A DNA stretch of 64,000 bases from Crocinitomicaceae bacterium (GTDB lineage: Bacteria > Bacteroidota > Bacteroidia > Flavobacteriales_D > Crocinitomicaceae), in NCBI GenBank assembly GCA_016708105.1, contig JADJGJ010000004.1:310001-374000 (forward strand), read 5' to 3'. The notes under the pieces were generated by a model. It searched no databases. It worked only from the letters and a program-made list of their open reading frames with translations, and was not told the DNA's origin. Numbering within the stretch: the first letter of the stretch is position 1; the number at the start of each line of letters is the position of its first letter. Positions 1 through 9,613 of this stretch are shown here, in pieces. The position numbers were made by a program, and so were the translations under genes.

Positions 1-3000
1 CCAAATAAGCAATACCTTCTAAATCTCCGCTCAACCAACGGCCTTCTTTTTTACCATATTTGAAAGCACCCATCGCAACTAATTTACCGTATGGGTCATA
101 ATATCTCCATACTCCATCTTGTTTTCCGTTTACATAAGCGCCGGTAGATTGTACGACCCCATTATCATAATAATTTGTAGCAGGACGGGTTGGATTTATT
201 AATTTATTCCCTGCGCTATCTACATCATAGTCTAACACTAAATTGTACACTTCATGCGTGAGGTTTGATTCACATTCATAGATCTCAAAACCTGATTCAA
301 CATGTGCAACAGAAACCAATTTTTCATGCTCATAAAAGTAAACACGCAAGGTGGTTGTGTCTTTATTTATTTGCAGGTAATCATTGCTTTGTGAACCGCT
401 GCTGTAATGTCTACTTGATCCATCTTCTTCTTGTTCCAAATCACTGTAAATTTCAATAAAATTAATTACCCATTCAGGATAAATAACCCGTCTCACTAAT
501 TCACCTTGCGGGTTATAGAAGTTCCATGTATCACTTTTATTATCGGGTATTTGCAGTGTCCAATAATTGAAGCCCATGCGCCCGTTTTGATATAAGCGAC
601 TTAATTCAGCAAAGGCTTTGCCTTCTGACGCAATAGTACCGTCAGCATAAAATGTTGTTTGCTGAAAAGGGATGAGTTCAAAAGGCTTTTCGACTTCTTC
701 ATAATACCAATCGGGAATAAAGGATGAGGGCAAGTCATTATAATAATAAGCCATTCCTAATTTCACTTTATACTGTGAAGTATCAAGCAATGATTCTGAT
801 AATTTAACCTGATCAAGATAGAGCTCAATTTTATAAATATAATCTTGCACTAAATATTTGCGAACGGTGTGTGTGCCATAATGCTGTTCAAAATATCCTG
901 TGAATTCTCCCTCGTTGAATTCACCATGTAAATAATCATAATCAACGGCTGAATGAATTTTTCCGTTTTTACATGGAAGAAAGGCTTGCTCTGCCAGATG
1001 ACCGTTCTCATATCTCGTCAGTGTGAGAGAGGTCGGTTTATTATCACGGAATAAGACGCGAACTGATGATTCTTTTTTGTAAACATGGAGGGTGTCGATA
1101 TAAACTAAATTCTGCCTATAGTATTCCAAAATTGTATCTGATTTTGTTTTAATGATGAGTAAGGTGTCATGATATGCGTTGACACAAGTTAAATCCATAG
1201 CGTTTCCATCAAAAAATTGTAATGAGTAGTTCTTGAAATTATCTGGTCGCCATTGTTTACTGTCGTTGACTAGATAAGTACCTCCAACCAACACGCCTTG
1301 TTTGTACTGCATGATCACCGGCTCATCTTTTTTGTTCTCATAAAAGCTAAACGCACCATCGAGCTTGCCGTTTAAAATTGTTACCTCGTATGCAAGCGCA
1401 TTAAAAAAGACAGGATACCACATCTCATCATAACCTCGCCATTCGTTTATGAATAAGCCCGTGATCGGTGCTTGATAAAAATAATCTTCTTGAGGGAACA
1501 GAAAATTTTTATGATACTTTCTACTTAAACCATGCGTGTTGATTTCGTCATATCCTTGGAAACTGAAAAAAAATAGTCTTTGCAAGTCTATAAAAAGCTC
1601 ATCCTTTTTGCGTTTGATTTTATTTTTGTTTTTATAGTTTATGTTGCAATGCATTTTGCCGGTGAATGGCTCATTGTTCCAGAAATACGAGGTGCCTTTG
1701 TCATGAATGGTATTCATGGATTGATTAATAATGGCGTGGTCAAAACGCTGACCTGTCACGCGTGATTTCCAATTGAATGGAGTATAGGCAAGGCAACGTT
1801 CCACGGTATAGCAATTTATAGTTTCTTCCAGCATCAGGTTCGAATAACTATCACTGAATTTTGTTTCAATGGTGAATTGGGTTTTGATGCTGAATGACAG
1901 ACCTATTTTTGTAATTATTTCTGCATCTGCTTTGGTATAAGCTGGGTCAAAAATATGGGTCAGACTATATGTAATTTCATCACCATAGTATGGTCCGGTG
2001 CTATAGGTTTCTATTCGTGTTCTTGTTTTTAAATTGTATTGTATTGTTAGGCTTGAACTATCACCCATTATCTCTTTGAAACTAGTGATCAGGCTATCTT
2101 GAAAGGTAGCGCTGTCAGCTAGCGGGGGCAGTTTATTTATAACCTGATAAAGAATTTTGTTGCGGTATTTTTTTCCGGTTTTGTTTGGGTTGTTTTTAAT
2201 CCGTTTGTGTTGGTAAGCTGTTTTTTCCGGATTTCCAACATGTTTGACACGGTTAGATTTCGTGCTGTTTTCACGGGTACATTGTTTTGTTTCAACAAGG
2301 GTTCCGGTAGTATCATAATACTGGGCTTCAAATCCCTGTTTAATTACTTTTACGTAATAGTAGGGTTTGCCATTTTCATGATATAAGGTATCAATAATTG
2401 GGTCTCCGTGATTGGGGTCTATTTTTATTTTGAGTTGACCATTGGGATAGTATTCTTCTGTGGTATGATGAAGTCTAAAAAAATAATCGGTTTCATATTT
2501 AGTTTGAAAAAAGTCGTCACAAAAATCAGTTTTTGCAAATGAATTTTCCAGATATATATCTTTTAGAATCATCAATTCACTGATGGGCAATGGCAAGTGA
2601 TGTAACCAAAAACTGAATAACCAGGTTTCTATTCTGCCTGAATTTTGCCATGCTGTTTCAAAAAGGCGCACATTACCCTCTTCATCAAATGTCCAGATGG
2701 AATCAAGCTTCAAAGAATAAAAATGCCTCTCTTGATAAAGTTTACCATGTTTATAAGCCTTGATGAGTTCCATGTTGTAAAGCTTGGTGCTGTCTTCACT
2801 CAAAAAATTTAACATTTCTGATTTCCAAACAATCAAAGTATCCTTCTTACTAATTGTAAATGATTCATGGCCTAAATAAACCCCGTCTACATAATTCGAA
2901 TATGTGGTCCAATAGCCTGGATAATATTCAGAGTAACGCCTGTAATTGTCTACATCATAAGCCACCCCGTGTCTAATGCCATTCTCGTAAGTGTCATATT

Positions 3001-3415
3001 TTATTAAATCTGAACCATAATACCATTTGCCCGTTTTTAAATTGTTTTGATAGGAGCCGTGACAAATGGGTTTTCGAGAGTTTCTGTAGAAGATAACTGC
3101 TTGTCCGTTTAGTTGTCCATTTTGAATAGTGAACACTGCATAAATTTTCCGTTTTACCTTTGCTTGTTTTTTTTCAGATAAGAACTTTTGCTGATAATCC
3201 AATTCATAAAACTGAATATATTTTCCGTCTTCAAGAGAAAAGAATGGAGCAAAAATTTCATAGTTGGTGTATTCATAATACTCCACGTAACCTTGATCAA
3301 AAGGGTAAATTTTATACCACTCTCCTTTGAATTTTACTGAGTCAGTTTGATGAGCAAGCAAGCCATGCAGTAATAAACAGTAGCAAACAGTACAAATTAT
3401 TTTTACGATTGACAT
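1..3415 (-). CDS. Giant secreted YwqK/MORN-type repeat protein, 3' end outside window
   Basis: An uninterrupted minus-strand frame runs from an ATG at 3415 to the window edge, at least 1138 codons; I read it line by line and found no stop. It begins with a signal peptide (MSIVKIICTVCYCLLLHGLL) and then carries many degenerate repeats of the kind 'YYPNGQLK', 'YHENGKPYYY', 'YYDNGVVQSTGAYVNGKQDG', 'YYDPYGKLVAMGAF'. These match the family often annotated as toxin-antitoxin YwqK-family or MORN-repeat proteins, which in Bacteroidota are usually secreted proteins of unknown role; the antitoxin label should not be taken as function. It is unusually long for that family. No gene is seen upstream on the same strand, so it probably has its own promoter. 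Confidence 0.8.
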   Translation of the reverse strand, partial: MSIVKIICTVCYCLLLHGLLAHQTDSVKFKGEWYKIYPFDQGYVEYYEYTNYEIFAPFFSLEDGKYIQFYELDYQQKFLSEKKQAKVKRKIYAVFTIQNGQLNGQAVIFYRNSRKPICHGSYQNNLKTGKWYYGSDLIKYDTYENGIRHGVAYDVDNYRRYSEYYPGYWTTYSNYVDGVYLGHESFTISKKDTLIVWKSEMLNFLSEDSTKLYNMELIKAYKHGKLYQERHFYSLKLDSIWTFDEEGNVRLFETAWQNSGRIETWLFSFWLHHLPLPISELMILKDIYLENSFAKTDFCDDFFQTKYETDYFFRLHHTTEEYYPNGQLKIKIDPNHGDPIIDTLYHENGKPYYYVKVIKQGFEAQYYDTTGTLVETKQCTRENSTKSNRVKHVGNPEKTAYQHKRIKNNPNKTGKKYRNKILYQVINKLPPLADSATFQDSLITSFKEIMGDSSSLTIQYNLKTRTRIETYSTGPYYGDEITYSLTHIFDPAYTKADAEIITKIGLSFSIKTQFTIETKFSDSYSNLMLEETINCYTVERCLAYTPFNWKSRVTGQRFDHAIINQSMNTIHDKGTSYFWNNEPFTGKMHCNINYKNKNKIKRKKDELFIDLQRLFFFSFQGYDEINTHGLSRKYHKNFLFPQEDYFYQAPITGLFINEWRGYDEMWYPVFFNALAYEVTILNGKLDGAFSFYENKKDEPVIMQYKQGVLVGGTYLVNDSKQWRPDNFKNYSLQFFDGNAMDLTCVNAYHDTLLIIKTKSDTILEYYRQNLVYIDTLHVYKKESSVRVLFRDNKPTSLTLTRYENGHLAEQAFLPCKNGKIHSAVDYDYLHGEFNEGEFTGYFEQHYGTHTVRKYLVQDYIYKIELYLDQVKLSESLLDTSQYKVKLGMAYYYNDLPSSFIPDWYYEEVEKPFELIPFQQTTFYADGTIASEGKAFAELSRLYQNGRMGFNYWTLQIPDNKSDTWNFYNPQGELVRRVIYPEWVINFIEIYSDLEQEEDGSSRHYSSGSQSNDYLQINKDTTTLRVYFYEHEKLVSVAHVESGFEIYECESNLTHEVYNLVLDYDVDSAGNKLINPTRPATNYYDNGVVQSTGAYVNGKQDGVWRYYDPYGKLVAMGAFKYGKKEGRWLSGDLEGIAYL

Positions 3416-3725
3416 GGAAAAGGGCTGATCGTTTTGGTTTACAATAATACAAATAACGATCAAGCACTTGATAAGTTACATCAGAGATTTCGTTAAATTG
3501 AGTCTTCACATATTTTTTTATTGTGCAAGCCACACCGGTTGCCAAAGCATCAAGAATGTCATCTTGCAAAAGGAGTGATTTCTGGAAAACAAACAAGACT
3601 ATTCAGCCCATCACCACTTAAGTATCAATTAAAATCTTGCTGTTAATAACTATCACAAGCGCAAGGAAAAACAACCCATATTATTTCCAAATTTGATATT
3701 CACTCAGAATGTAGTTGAAAAAACA

Positions 3726-4703
3726 ATGAATTGGAGAATGAAAAATTGGATGGTGTTTAGCTTGTTGCTGGTGCTGATTTCTTGCGTGCCGATTAAAAAA
3801 TATCGTGAGTTAGAGGCTAACTATAACCGGTGTATGGAAGAGCAATCGGTGTATAAATCAAAAGCCATTGATTACGAAAATCAGTTGAAAGAAATTAGTT
3901 TAAAACTTGAACAATTAAAGGCTGATTTAGACGAAATAGTTGCCGATACCACCTTGCTTGGTGAGCAATATCGCGCGTTGAAAACTGATTATCAAAAAAT
4001 AGCCGAAACCAATCAGGCTCTTGAAGAGAAGTACACGCAAATGGTTTCAAACGGCAATGCTGAAAACGCCAAGTTGATTAATGAATTGGAGGCAACACGG
4101 GTTGAGTTGCAGAAGAAGGAAGATTTGCTGAATGAACTGGAAAAAGAACTCAACGCACGCGCAAGAGCGCTGGATGAAAAAGAAAAACGCATCAATGAAT
4201 TGGAACAAATCATTGCCAGCAAAGATGAAGCAGTGCGAATACTAAAAGAAAAAATTGCTGCAGCGCTGAGAGGTTTTGCTGACCGTGGCATTACTGTTGA
4301 AGAAAAAGACGGACGAATTTATGTGCGCATGGCAGCGCAACTTCTGTTTGCATCAGGCAAAACAGAAGTGAGTAAAGACGGACAAACTGCATTGATTGAT
4401 TTAGCACATGTCCTTGAAACACAAAAAGACATTGATATTTTAGTGGAAGGACACACAGATGTTGATCCAATGAACAGCAGCACCAGCCCAAAAGATAATT
4501 GGGAGCTCAGCGTGTTGCGCGCAACATCAGTAGTGAAAATCATGTTGTCTAACAGCAATATGGATCCAACTTCCATCACCGCCGGAGGAAGATCTGAATA
4601 CATTCCGGTTGACCCTAACGATAAATCTAAAAACAGACGAATTGAAATTATTATCACACCTGATTTAAGTAAATTATTTGAACTAATTTCATCAGACGAA
4701 TAA
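3726..4703 (+). CDS. OmpA-family peptidoglycan-associated lipoprotein with coiled coil
   Basis: The protein is 325 residues from the ATG at 3726, which I prefer to an upstream start at 3693 because it places a lipoprotein signal peptide (LLLVLISC, lipobox cysteine) at the N terminus. Residues about 30-180 are charged heptad-like sequence, a long coiled coil. The C-terminal third is an OmpA-like peptidoglycan-binding domain: VEGHTDVDP near residue 242, then the family's closing NRRIEI. The layout (lipoprotein, coiled coil, OmpA domain) suggests a tether from the outer membrane to the cell wall. A strong terminator follows. No operon partner is evident. Confidence 0.88.
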   Translation: MNWRMKNWMVFSLLLVLISCVPIKKYRELEANYNRCMEEQSVYKSKAIDYENQLKEISLKLEQLKADLDEIVADTTLLGEQYRALKTDYQKIAETNQALEEKYTQMVSNGNAENAKLINELEATRVELQKKEDLLNELEKELNARARALDEKEKRINELEQIIASKDEAVRILKEKIAAALRGFADRGITVEEKDGRIYVRMAAQLLFASGKTEVSKDGQTALIDLAHVLETQKDIDILVEGHTDVDPMNSSTSPKDNWELSVLRATSVVKIMLSNSNMDPTSITAGGRSEYIPVDPNDKSKNRRIEIIITPDLSKLFELISSDE

Positions 4704-4755
4704 AGAAGCTACAAACCAAAAACCCTCTCTCCCGCGGGAAAGGGGTAACACGACT

Positions 4756-4787
4756 AAAAACCTCCGCCTACCAACGGGGGTTTTTTA
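4756..4787 (+). terminator. Rho-independent terminator after OmpA lipoprotein gene
   Basis: AAAAACCTCCG pairs with CGGGGGTTTTT around a seven-base loop, followed by a run of six T. The matching A-run on the left means it could also work for minus-strand transcripts. Confidence 0.75.
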
Positions 4788-4863
4788 TTGACTTTGTACA
4801 AACAAGTCAATCCCAAAAAAATGACTTACTTCGCTATTTTAAATCACTAAAAATAATTCCACC

Positions 4864-5250
4864 ATGTACTTCATTGCCATCTCAGAAAACAGCGTGACAA
4901 CGGATGATCTTGAGCAACTATTAAAAAGCTGGAAACCGGGCATTCAGTGTAGTTATACGCAATCAAAACGAATGGAGATGAACCGAGAAACCGGAAAATT
5001 CAAAACAGAAATTCAAAAAATAATCTGGGTGAGTACAGATAAATTCACGGGTGCAAAAGTTTTTATACAATCGGGATTTATTTATCTAAAACCGGCGGTT
5101 AGAAAAATTGGTTTTGGTGGAGTGATAAAATTGATTTTGGGTGCAGGATCGAAATCACGAATGCAGTTTGCAAAAGATGCTGCGCTGTACCTTGCTAAAC
5201 TCACCGGCGGCGTGGCTAAAACTAAGTATGGCGCAGTGAGTGAGTTCTAA
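4864..5250 (+). CDS. Hypothetical protein, 128 aa
   Basis: A complete frame with ATG start and no signal peptide, so probably cytoplasmic. The first half mixes charged and polar residues (SYTQSKRMEMNRETGKF); the second half holds a short hydrophobic stretch (GFGGVIKLILGAG) and an alanine-rich helix. I do not recognise the family. It sits between a terminator on the left and the convergent WD40-caspase gene on the right, with 18 bases between the two stop codons. Its coding look (balanced composition, clean intergenic leader) argues it is a real gene. Confidence 0.6.
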   Translation: MYFIAISENSVTTDDLEQLLKSWKPGIQCSYTQSKRMEMNRETGKFKTEIQKIIWVSTDKFTGAKVFIQSGFIYLKPAVRKIGFGGVIKLILGAGSKSRMQFAKDAALYLAKLTGGVAKTKYGAVSEF

Positions 5251-5268
5251 CTAAAATAGCCGGATCAA

Positions 5269-8259
5269 TTACCAAATCCGGTAATCCAACGCAAGATTTT
5301 CAAAGCGTGAGGTTGGCTCTTGTCTTCCGTTGGAAAGTTCAGCCACTCGTTTGTTCACGTAAATCTGCAATTCAGACAACATAATTTGACCGTTTTTATC
5401 TGTGTCAGCATTCATGGTTTTAATGCCTTCCAATAAACAATATGTGAACAATCCGTTTTGCCATTCATCACTCTCCATAGCGAATTCAACACCACCTGCT
5501 GATGAAATTACGGTTGCCCCTGTTCCAATGCGCAATTCATTAAACATCTCTTTTACCGCTTCATTTGTTTTTTCAAGTCCCTGCGCTTCTTGATACATGG
5601 TTGAGGTATTAGCAGAACGGAAAGTAATGTCTCCATTTTCAGAATCAACCATGGTGATTTGTTCCATATCATCTTTATCTACTTCACCGCTATGACAGGT
5701 ATCCATGACCAGAATTTTACGAATGGCACGTATGCCGTCAAACAACGACTCTAGCTCGCCGTAACTGATACCGTATTTTTCAGGACTTAAAAAATCCATA
5801 TCATACGTGCAGTAATAATAGTCAAGCGTGCTATTTAAAACTCCATGTCCGGCAACAAAAAACAACACCACGTCGTCACGATTGGCTTGTGCTAAAAATT
5901 CCTTCAGACCCATCAGGTTTTCACGGGTCACTTTTTCATCTACCAGTAAAGTTTTTTCCACGCGTTTATGTACAGGAGATGATCCAAATAAATTATATAC
6001 ATCTTCAGCATCTTTTGCCGCGTAATCTAAATTATACATGGTGTCTTTATATTCTGAAACACCAACGCTGACAATGAACAAGCTACTTTCAACTTCTTCT
6101 GTATTGTTGAGTGTGATGGTTTCTTTTAATGATTCAACTCCCGCGTTATTGGTCACAGAAACTTGAATTTTATTTACTCCGTTCATCAAATCAACTTGCA
6201 CTGTTTTAGTGAGTTTCTGTACGTTCAAATCACTAATATCAAGTCCTGATCGTCCGTAAACCGGAACGTCATTAATATATACCTGAATTGATTTCAGTGC
6301 ATAAAGCGTGTCCTTTGCATTAATCAAAATTTCAACAGAACCCTTGTATTGATTTTGTGCCTTAATTGTAACAGCAGGTACGTTCATGGTTCCGCTCAAG
6401 GCATCTTCCTCTATGCCCATTCTTTTTAATCTTTTCAAGTAGGCAGAATGATACAATTCAATGATAGAAGAATCAACAAAACCTAAATCAGCCATAATGA
6501 TATCCGGGCGATTATATTTAATGTCAAATTGTTCAAACGGATAATATCTGGCTTCGCGATTTTTACCTTGATTTACGTGATAGCCTACATAAGACGCCCC
6601 TCGTTTTGAAGAGGCAAAATATCCTTCTTCATTCCACATAATCCATTCATGGTTTGCGCCAAGAAATAATGATACGGCAGGGAAAGTTTCTTTTGAGTTT
6701 GCAAAATCAGCAATATTCCAAAGTCTGATCGTTTGATCGTGCGATGCTGAGATCAAAAATTTTCCGTCTTCAGAAACGTTGAGTGCGCGCATGTCACCTT
6801 CATGTCCAATAAGTTCAGTTACAAATTCGCCGGTGTGAGTGTACACATTGATTACACCATAAGCAGCGCCTGAAGCAATGTATTGATCATTCACAAATGT
6901 GACTGCTTTGTGATAGCTTCCATTCGTATTATCTAAGGTGATTTTTCCAATGGCAGATTTTCCTTTTTTAATGGTGAGTGTTTCCCAGTTGTCAGAAATC
7001 ACGAAAGTTTTTCCATCCATTTCCGTAATAGGCATGGTTATAGAATCATCTGCTGTTTCAGGGGCGTAAGGCAAAAACTCACGGTTAGTTAAATCAAATA
7101 CTTCTTGATAGGGTGATGCGCCGTTTGTTACTGCCCAATCATTGCTAAATGCAAGTTGATTGTTTTGTAAACCAACAGAATAAATAGGGCGTCCGGTGCC
7201 TTGCAAGGTGTAAAGCACGGTAGAATTTTTCTTTTTTGTTTCTACTTTCCAAACTACTACTTCGTGATTCAAACCTCCGGCTGATACACATTTAGAATTG
7301 TTGACAAAATCAACGCATTTTATCAAATCAGTATGACCTTTATAGCTTGATAAAATATACCATTCCTTTTCACGTTCTTCATACACGGTGACTTTGTTAT
7401 TGCCAACGTAAACGCCTGATGCCGCAACTACCAACCTGGTTCCGTCAGGTGAAAAATTCATGGCGGTAATGTCGTCTTCTCCATGTGAAAAATCATAGAG
7501 CATATTCATGTTGTCATCTAATATGTAAACATCAGATCCGCTAGAAACTGCTATGCGATTACCTTGCGGATTGATAGCAACGCGATAAGCCGTAAGTCCG
7601 TTATCAAATAATTTTTTGAATTGTTTTTTTGGTTTACCACCGTCAAGTATGTTTACAATATCCCAGAGGTAAACCATGCCATTGTCATGCGAGGTGACCA
7701 TTCTCCCTTTGGTTAGTTCAATATCATTGATATCTGAAGGCACATCTTCCAATATGTATGATTCGCCTTTTTCACAATCCCAAATTCTCACCTCACCATC
7801 AGAGTCAAACGAAACCAAAAAATAGGTGTCAGCATAAAATTCAAGATCACGAATAGTATTAAAGTGCCCTTTCAATAATTTAATTTGTTGTCCGGTGCCA
7901 TATCTGTAAAGTCTTATATCACCAACGTTTTCAGTAGCGTTGTTATCACTAAACCAACCGCCGGTTGCCAAGTATCTGTTGTCTTGTGAAATGGCCATGC
8001 GATAAATCATACCTTCACTGCCCGGCCCTATTTGACCATGTATTTGTCTCTCAAGTACACCATCTTTGGTGTTCCATATTTTTACAGATTTATCAAAGCC
8101 GGCTGTTATTGCGCGCCCGTCTTTATCAATCACCATAGCCTGAATAGTTGCCCGGTGTCCTTCAGGATTGATTACAAGGTAATTTTTATTCTCCTGTGCG
8201 TGCAAACTTAAACTTGCAGCCAGAAAACATCCGATAAAAATTGCTTTTGTATTTTTCAT
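5269..8259 (-). CDS. Secreted WD40 beta-propeller protein with C-terminal caspase (C14) domain
   Basis: 996 residues. A cleavable signal peptide (about 1-22, ending SLSLHAQ) predicts export. Residues about 30-560 hold WD40 repeats recognisable by endings such as KSVKIWNTKDG, GEVRIWDCEKG, EVVVWKV and TIRLWNI, enough for one or two propellers. A beta-rich linker (about 640-730) precedes a caspase/metacaspase-like domain (about 740-996) with both catalytic signatures: His805 in AGHGVL and Cys855 in DTCHSGE. Known for the family: C14 cysteine peptidases cleave after basic or acidic residues, and propellers serve as sensors or scaffolds. The combination suggests a signal-triggered protease outside the cytoplasm; substrate unknown. 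A paralogue with the same layout lies at 35072-38083. Confidence 0.88.
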   Translation of the reverse strand: MKNTKAIFIGCFLAASLSLHAQENKNYLVINPEGHRATIQAMVIDKDGRAITAGFDKSVKIWNTKDGVLERQIHGQIGPGSEGMIYRMAISQDNRYLATGGWFSDNNATENVGDIRLYRYGTGQQIKLLKGHFNTIRDLEFYADTYFLVSFDSDGEVRIWDCEKGESYILEDVPSDINDIELTKGRMVTSHDNGMVYLWDIVNILDGGKPKKQFKKLFDNGLTAYRVAINPQGNRIAVSSGSDVYILDDNMNMLYDFSHGEDDITAMNFSPDGTRLVVAASGVYVGNNKVTVYEEREKEWYILSSYKGHTDLIKCVDFVNNSKCVSAGGLNHEVVVWKVETKKKNSTVLYTLQGTGRPIYSVGLQNNQLAFSNDWAVTNGASPYQEVFDLTNREFLPYAPETADDSITMPITEMDGKTFVISDNWETLTIKKGKSAIGKITLDNTNGSYHKAVTFVNDQYIASGAAYGVINVYTHTGEFVTELIGHEGDMRALNVSEDGKFLISASHDQTIRLWNIADFANSKETFPAVSLFLGANHEWIMWNEEGYFASSKRGASYVGYHVNQGKNREARYYPFEQFDIKYNRPDIIMADLGFVDSSIIELYHSAYLKRLKRMGIEEDALSGTMNVPAVTIKAQNQYKGSVEILINAKDTLYALKSIQVYINDVPVYGRSGLDISDLNVQKLTKTVQVDLMNGVNKIQVSVTNNAGVESLKETITLNNTEEVESSLFIVSVGVSEYKDTMYNLDYAAKDAEDVYNLFGSSPVHKRVEKTLLVDEKVTRENLMGLKEFLAQANRDDVVLFFVAGHGVLNSTLDYYYCTYDMDFLSPEKYGISYGELESLFDGIRAIRKILVMDTCHSGEVDKDDMEQITMVDSENGDITFRSANTSTMYQEAQGLEKTNEAVKEMFNELRIGTGATVISSAGGVEFAMESDEWQNGLFTYCLLEGIKTMNADTDKNGQIMLSELQIYVNKRVAELSNGRQEPTSRFENLALDYRIW

Positions 8260-8441
8260 ATGCTGTTGATTGACTAGTTCAGATTTATATTTTCAATTCC
8301 AAAATTCAGGTCTAATACGATTTTAAAATTGTGTTTGAATCTCTCAAATTTACAAAACTCATTCTGATTTTCAAGCTCACATAGTGAGTTCATCTGCAAT
8401 AATAAAGATAGCTTAACGATGGTTGTTAAGGCTACGGTAAA

Positions 8442-9503
8442 TTACTGACTTGTGTTTTGCTTCCATTTTTCGTCATCTGAAACTGGTAAGATCAGGCTGA
8501 TCAAATAAAGCGGATAATAGAATTGGTGCAACATTACCAAAACAAGACGCTCAAAAAACGGAAGATTTTTGGTTAAAAATAATTCTGCCAGATACTTAAT
8601 TGCAGGTATAATTAGCCACCAAGAATTGTAAAATGAAAAATAAATAGACACGATGAACACACCTTGAATCGCCAATAAAAAAATGCAGGCCATGACTATT
8701 TGTGGGTGTACAAGATATTTCATTTTGCCGGCCCATCGTTTGCGTTGTTTTAATAAGCTTGAAAAATTATCAGGAGCGGGTGTTGTCACCTGAAATGTTT
8801 TCTGGTTTATTCTTCTAATTTTCTCGTTTTTTTGTCTGAATATTTTCAGCAAAAATAAATCATCGCCAGATGCAATGAGTTCATCGGTTCGTTCACTTGA
8901 GTAGCGAGTAAAACTTGATTTTTTAAAAACTAAATTCGCCCCATTGCACATAAGAGGTGACGGGGTTGAAAAGGTTAGCTGTTGCAACCAGTCAAACTCA
9001 ACACTTGCAAGGCGTGAAAGTAAATTATGACCTGTCATTTCAACCGGCAGTATGAGCATATCATCTTGTAAATAATTTAGCAAGGTGTCAAGATAATTTT
9101 TGTCAAAAGCAACATCCGCATCAAGCGTTAATATGTATTCATGTTTTGCTTGTTGAACACCGGTTTGAATGGCTGATTTTTTACCGTGTCCCTCATTTTT
9201 TAATAGGAGGATTGGAAGCTTTGATTTTTTTATTTCTTCTACCGATTGGTCAGTGCTGTGATCATCAATAAAAATGATTTCAAGTTGACTTGGCACCGCA
9301 ATTACACTTTCATTGAAAGATTTGATGAGCGAACTAATGCGTTTTGCTTCATTCCTGAACGGTATAAGAATGCTGAGGTCTTTATCAGAAGAGCTTATGG
9401 TGATTTTACTGTTCTGCTTCTTGATGATAGAAAGCATCACCAGTGCAATCAAAAACTGCAAGCACACCATACCCAGGCAAAAAGCAAAAAGAATCCAATT
9501 CAT
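8442..9503 (-). CDS. Family 2 glycosyltransferase, membrane-anchored
   Basis: 353 residues. An N-terminal membrane helix is followed by a GT-A fold: ILIPFRNEA, then IIFIDDHSTD, then the metal-binding LTLDADVAFD (about 120-130) and the processive-type QRKRWAGK motif (about 255). The last 90 residues contain two or three membrane helices (MACIFLLAIQGVFIVSIYF and the C-terminal part). Known relatives transfer sugars from nucleotide donors to lipid or polysaccharide acceptors at the inner face of the cytoplasmic membrane. It stands alone, divergent from the SpoIIE-type gene, so the acceptor cannot be inferred from neighbours. Confidence 0.85.
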   Translation of the reverse strand: MNWILFAFCLGMVCLQFLIALVMLSIIKKQNSKITISSSDKDLSILIPFRNEAKRISSLIKSFNESVIAVPSQLEIIFIDDHSTDQSVEEIKKSKLPILLLKNEGHGKKSAIQTGVQQAKHEYILTLDADVAFDKNYLDTLLNYLQDDMLILPVEMTGHNLLSRLASVEFDWLQQLTFSTPSPLMCNGANLVFKKSSFTRYSSERTDELIASGDDLFLLKIFRQKNEKIRRINQKTFQVTTPAPDNFSSLLKQRKRWAGKMKYLVHPQIVMACIFLLAIQGVFIVSIYFSFYNSWWLIIPAIKYLAELFLTKNLPFFERLVLVMLHQFYYPLYLISLILPVSDDEKWKQNTSQ

Positions 9504-9563
9504 TCATTACGAAATTAGTTATTAAAACGCAGGCATGCTACATGAATGAAATATGCTAAGTGC

Positions 9564-9593
9564 TTGAAACAGTTCGTTATTATTCTATATTTG
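9564..9593 (+). promoter_or_regulatory. Bacteroidota-type promoter of the SpoIIE phosphatase gene
   Basis: TTG at 9564-9566 lies 19 bases from a perfect TAnnTTTG element (TATATTTG, 9586-9593). Transcription would start near 9600. This makes the GTG start at 9560 unlikely and favours ATG 9614. Confidence 0.6.
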
Positions 9594-9613
9594 TTCTCTC
9601 ATCGTATTTGCAC

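Noticed and set aside
3342..3596. 84-residue minus-strand frame
   Set aside because: Its 3' third overlaps the start of the large YwqK-type gene in another frame and it has no leader; treated as a shadow.
9560..9613. GTG start for the SpoIIE gene
   Set aside because: It lies within the predicted promoter; ATG 9614 or 9641 fits the membrane helix better.
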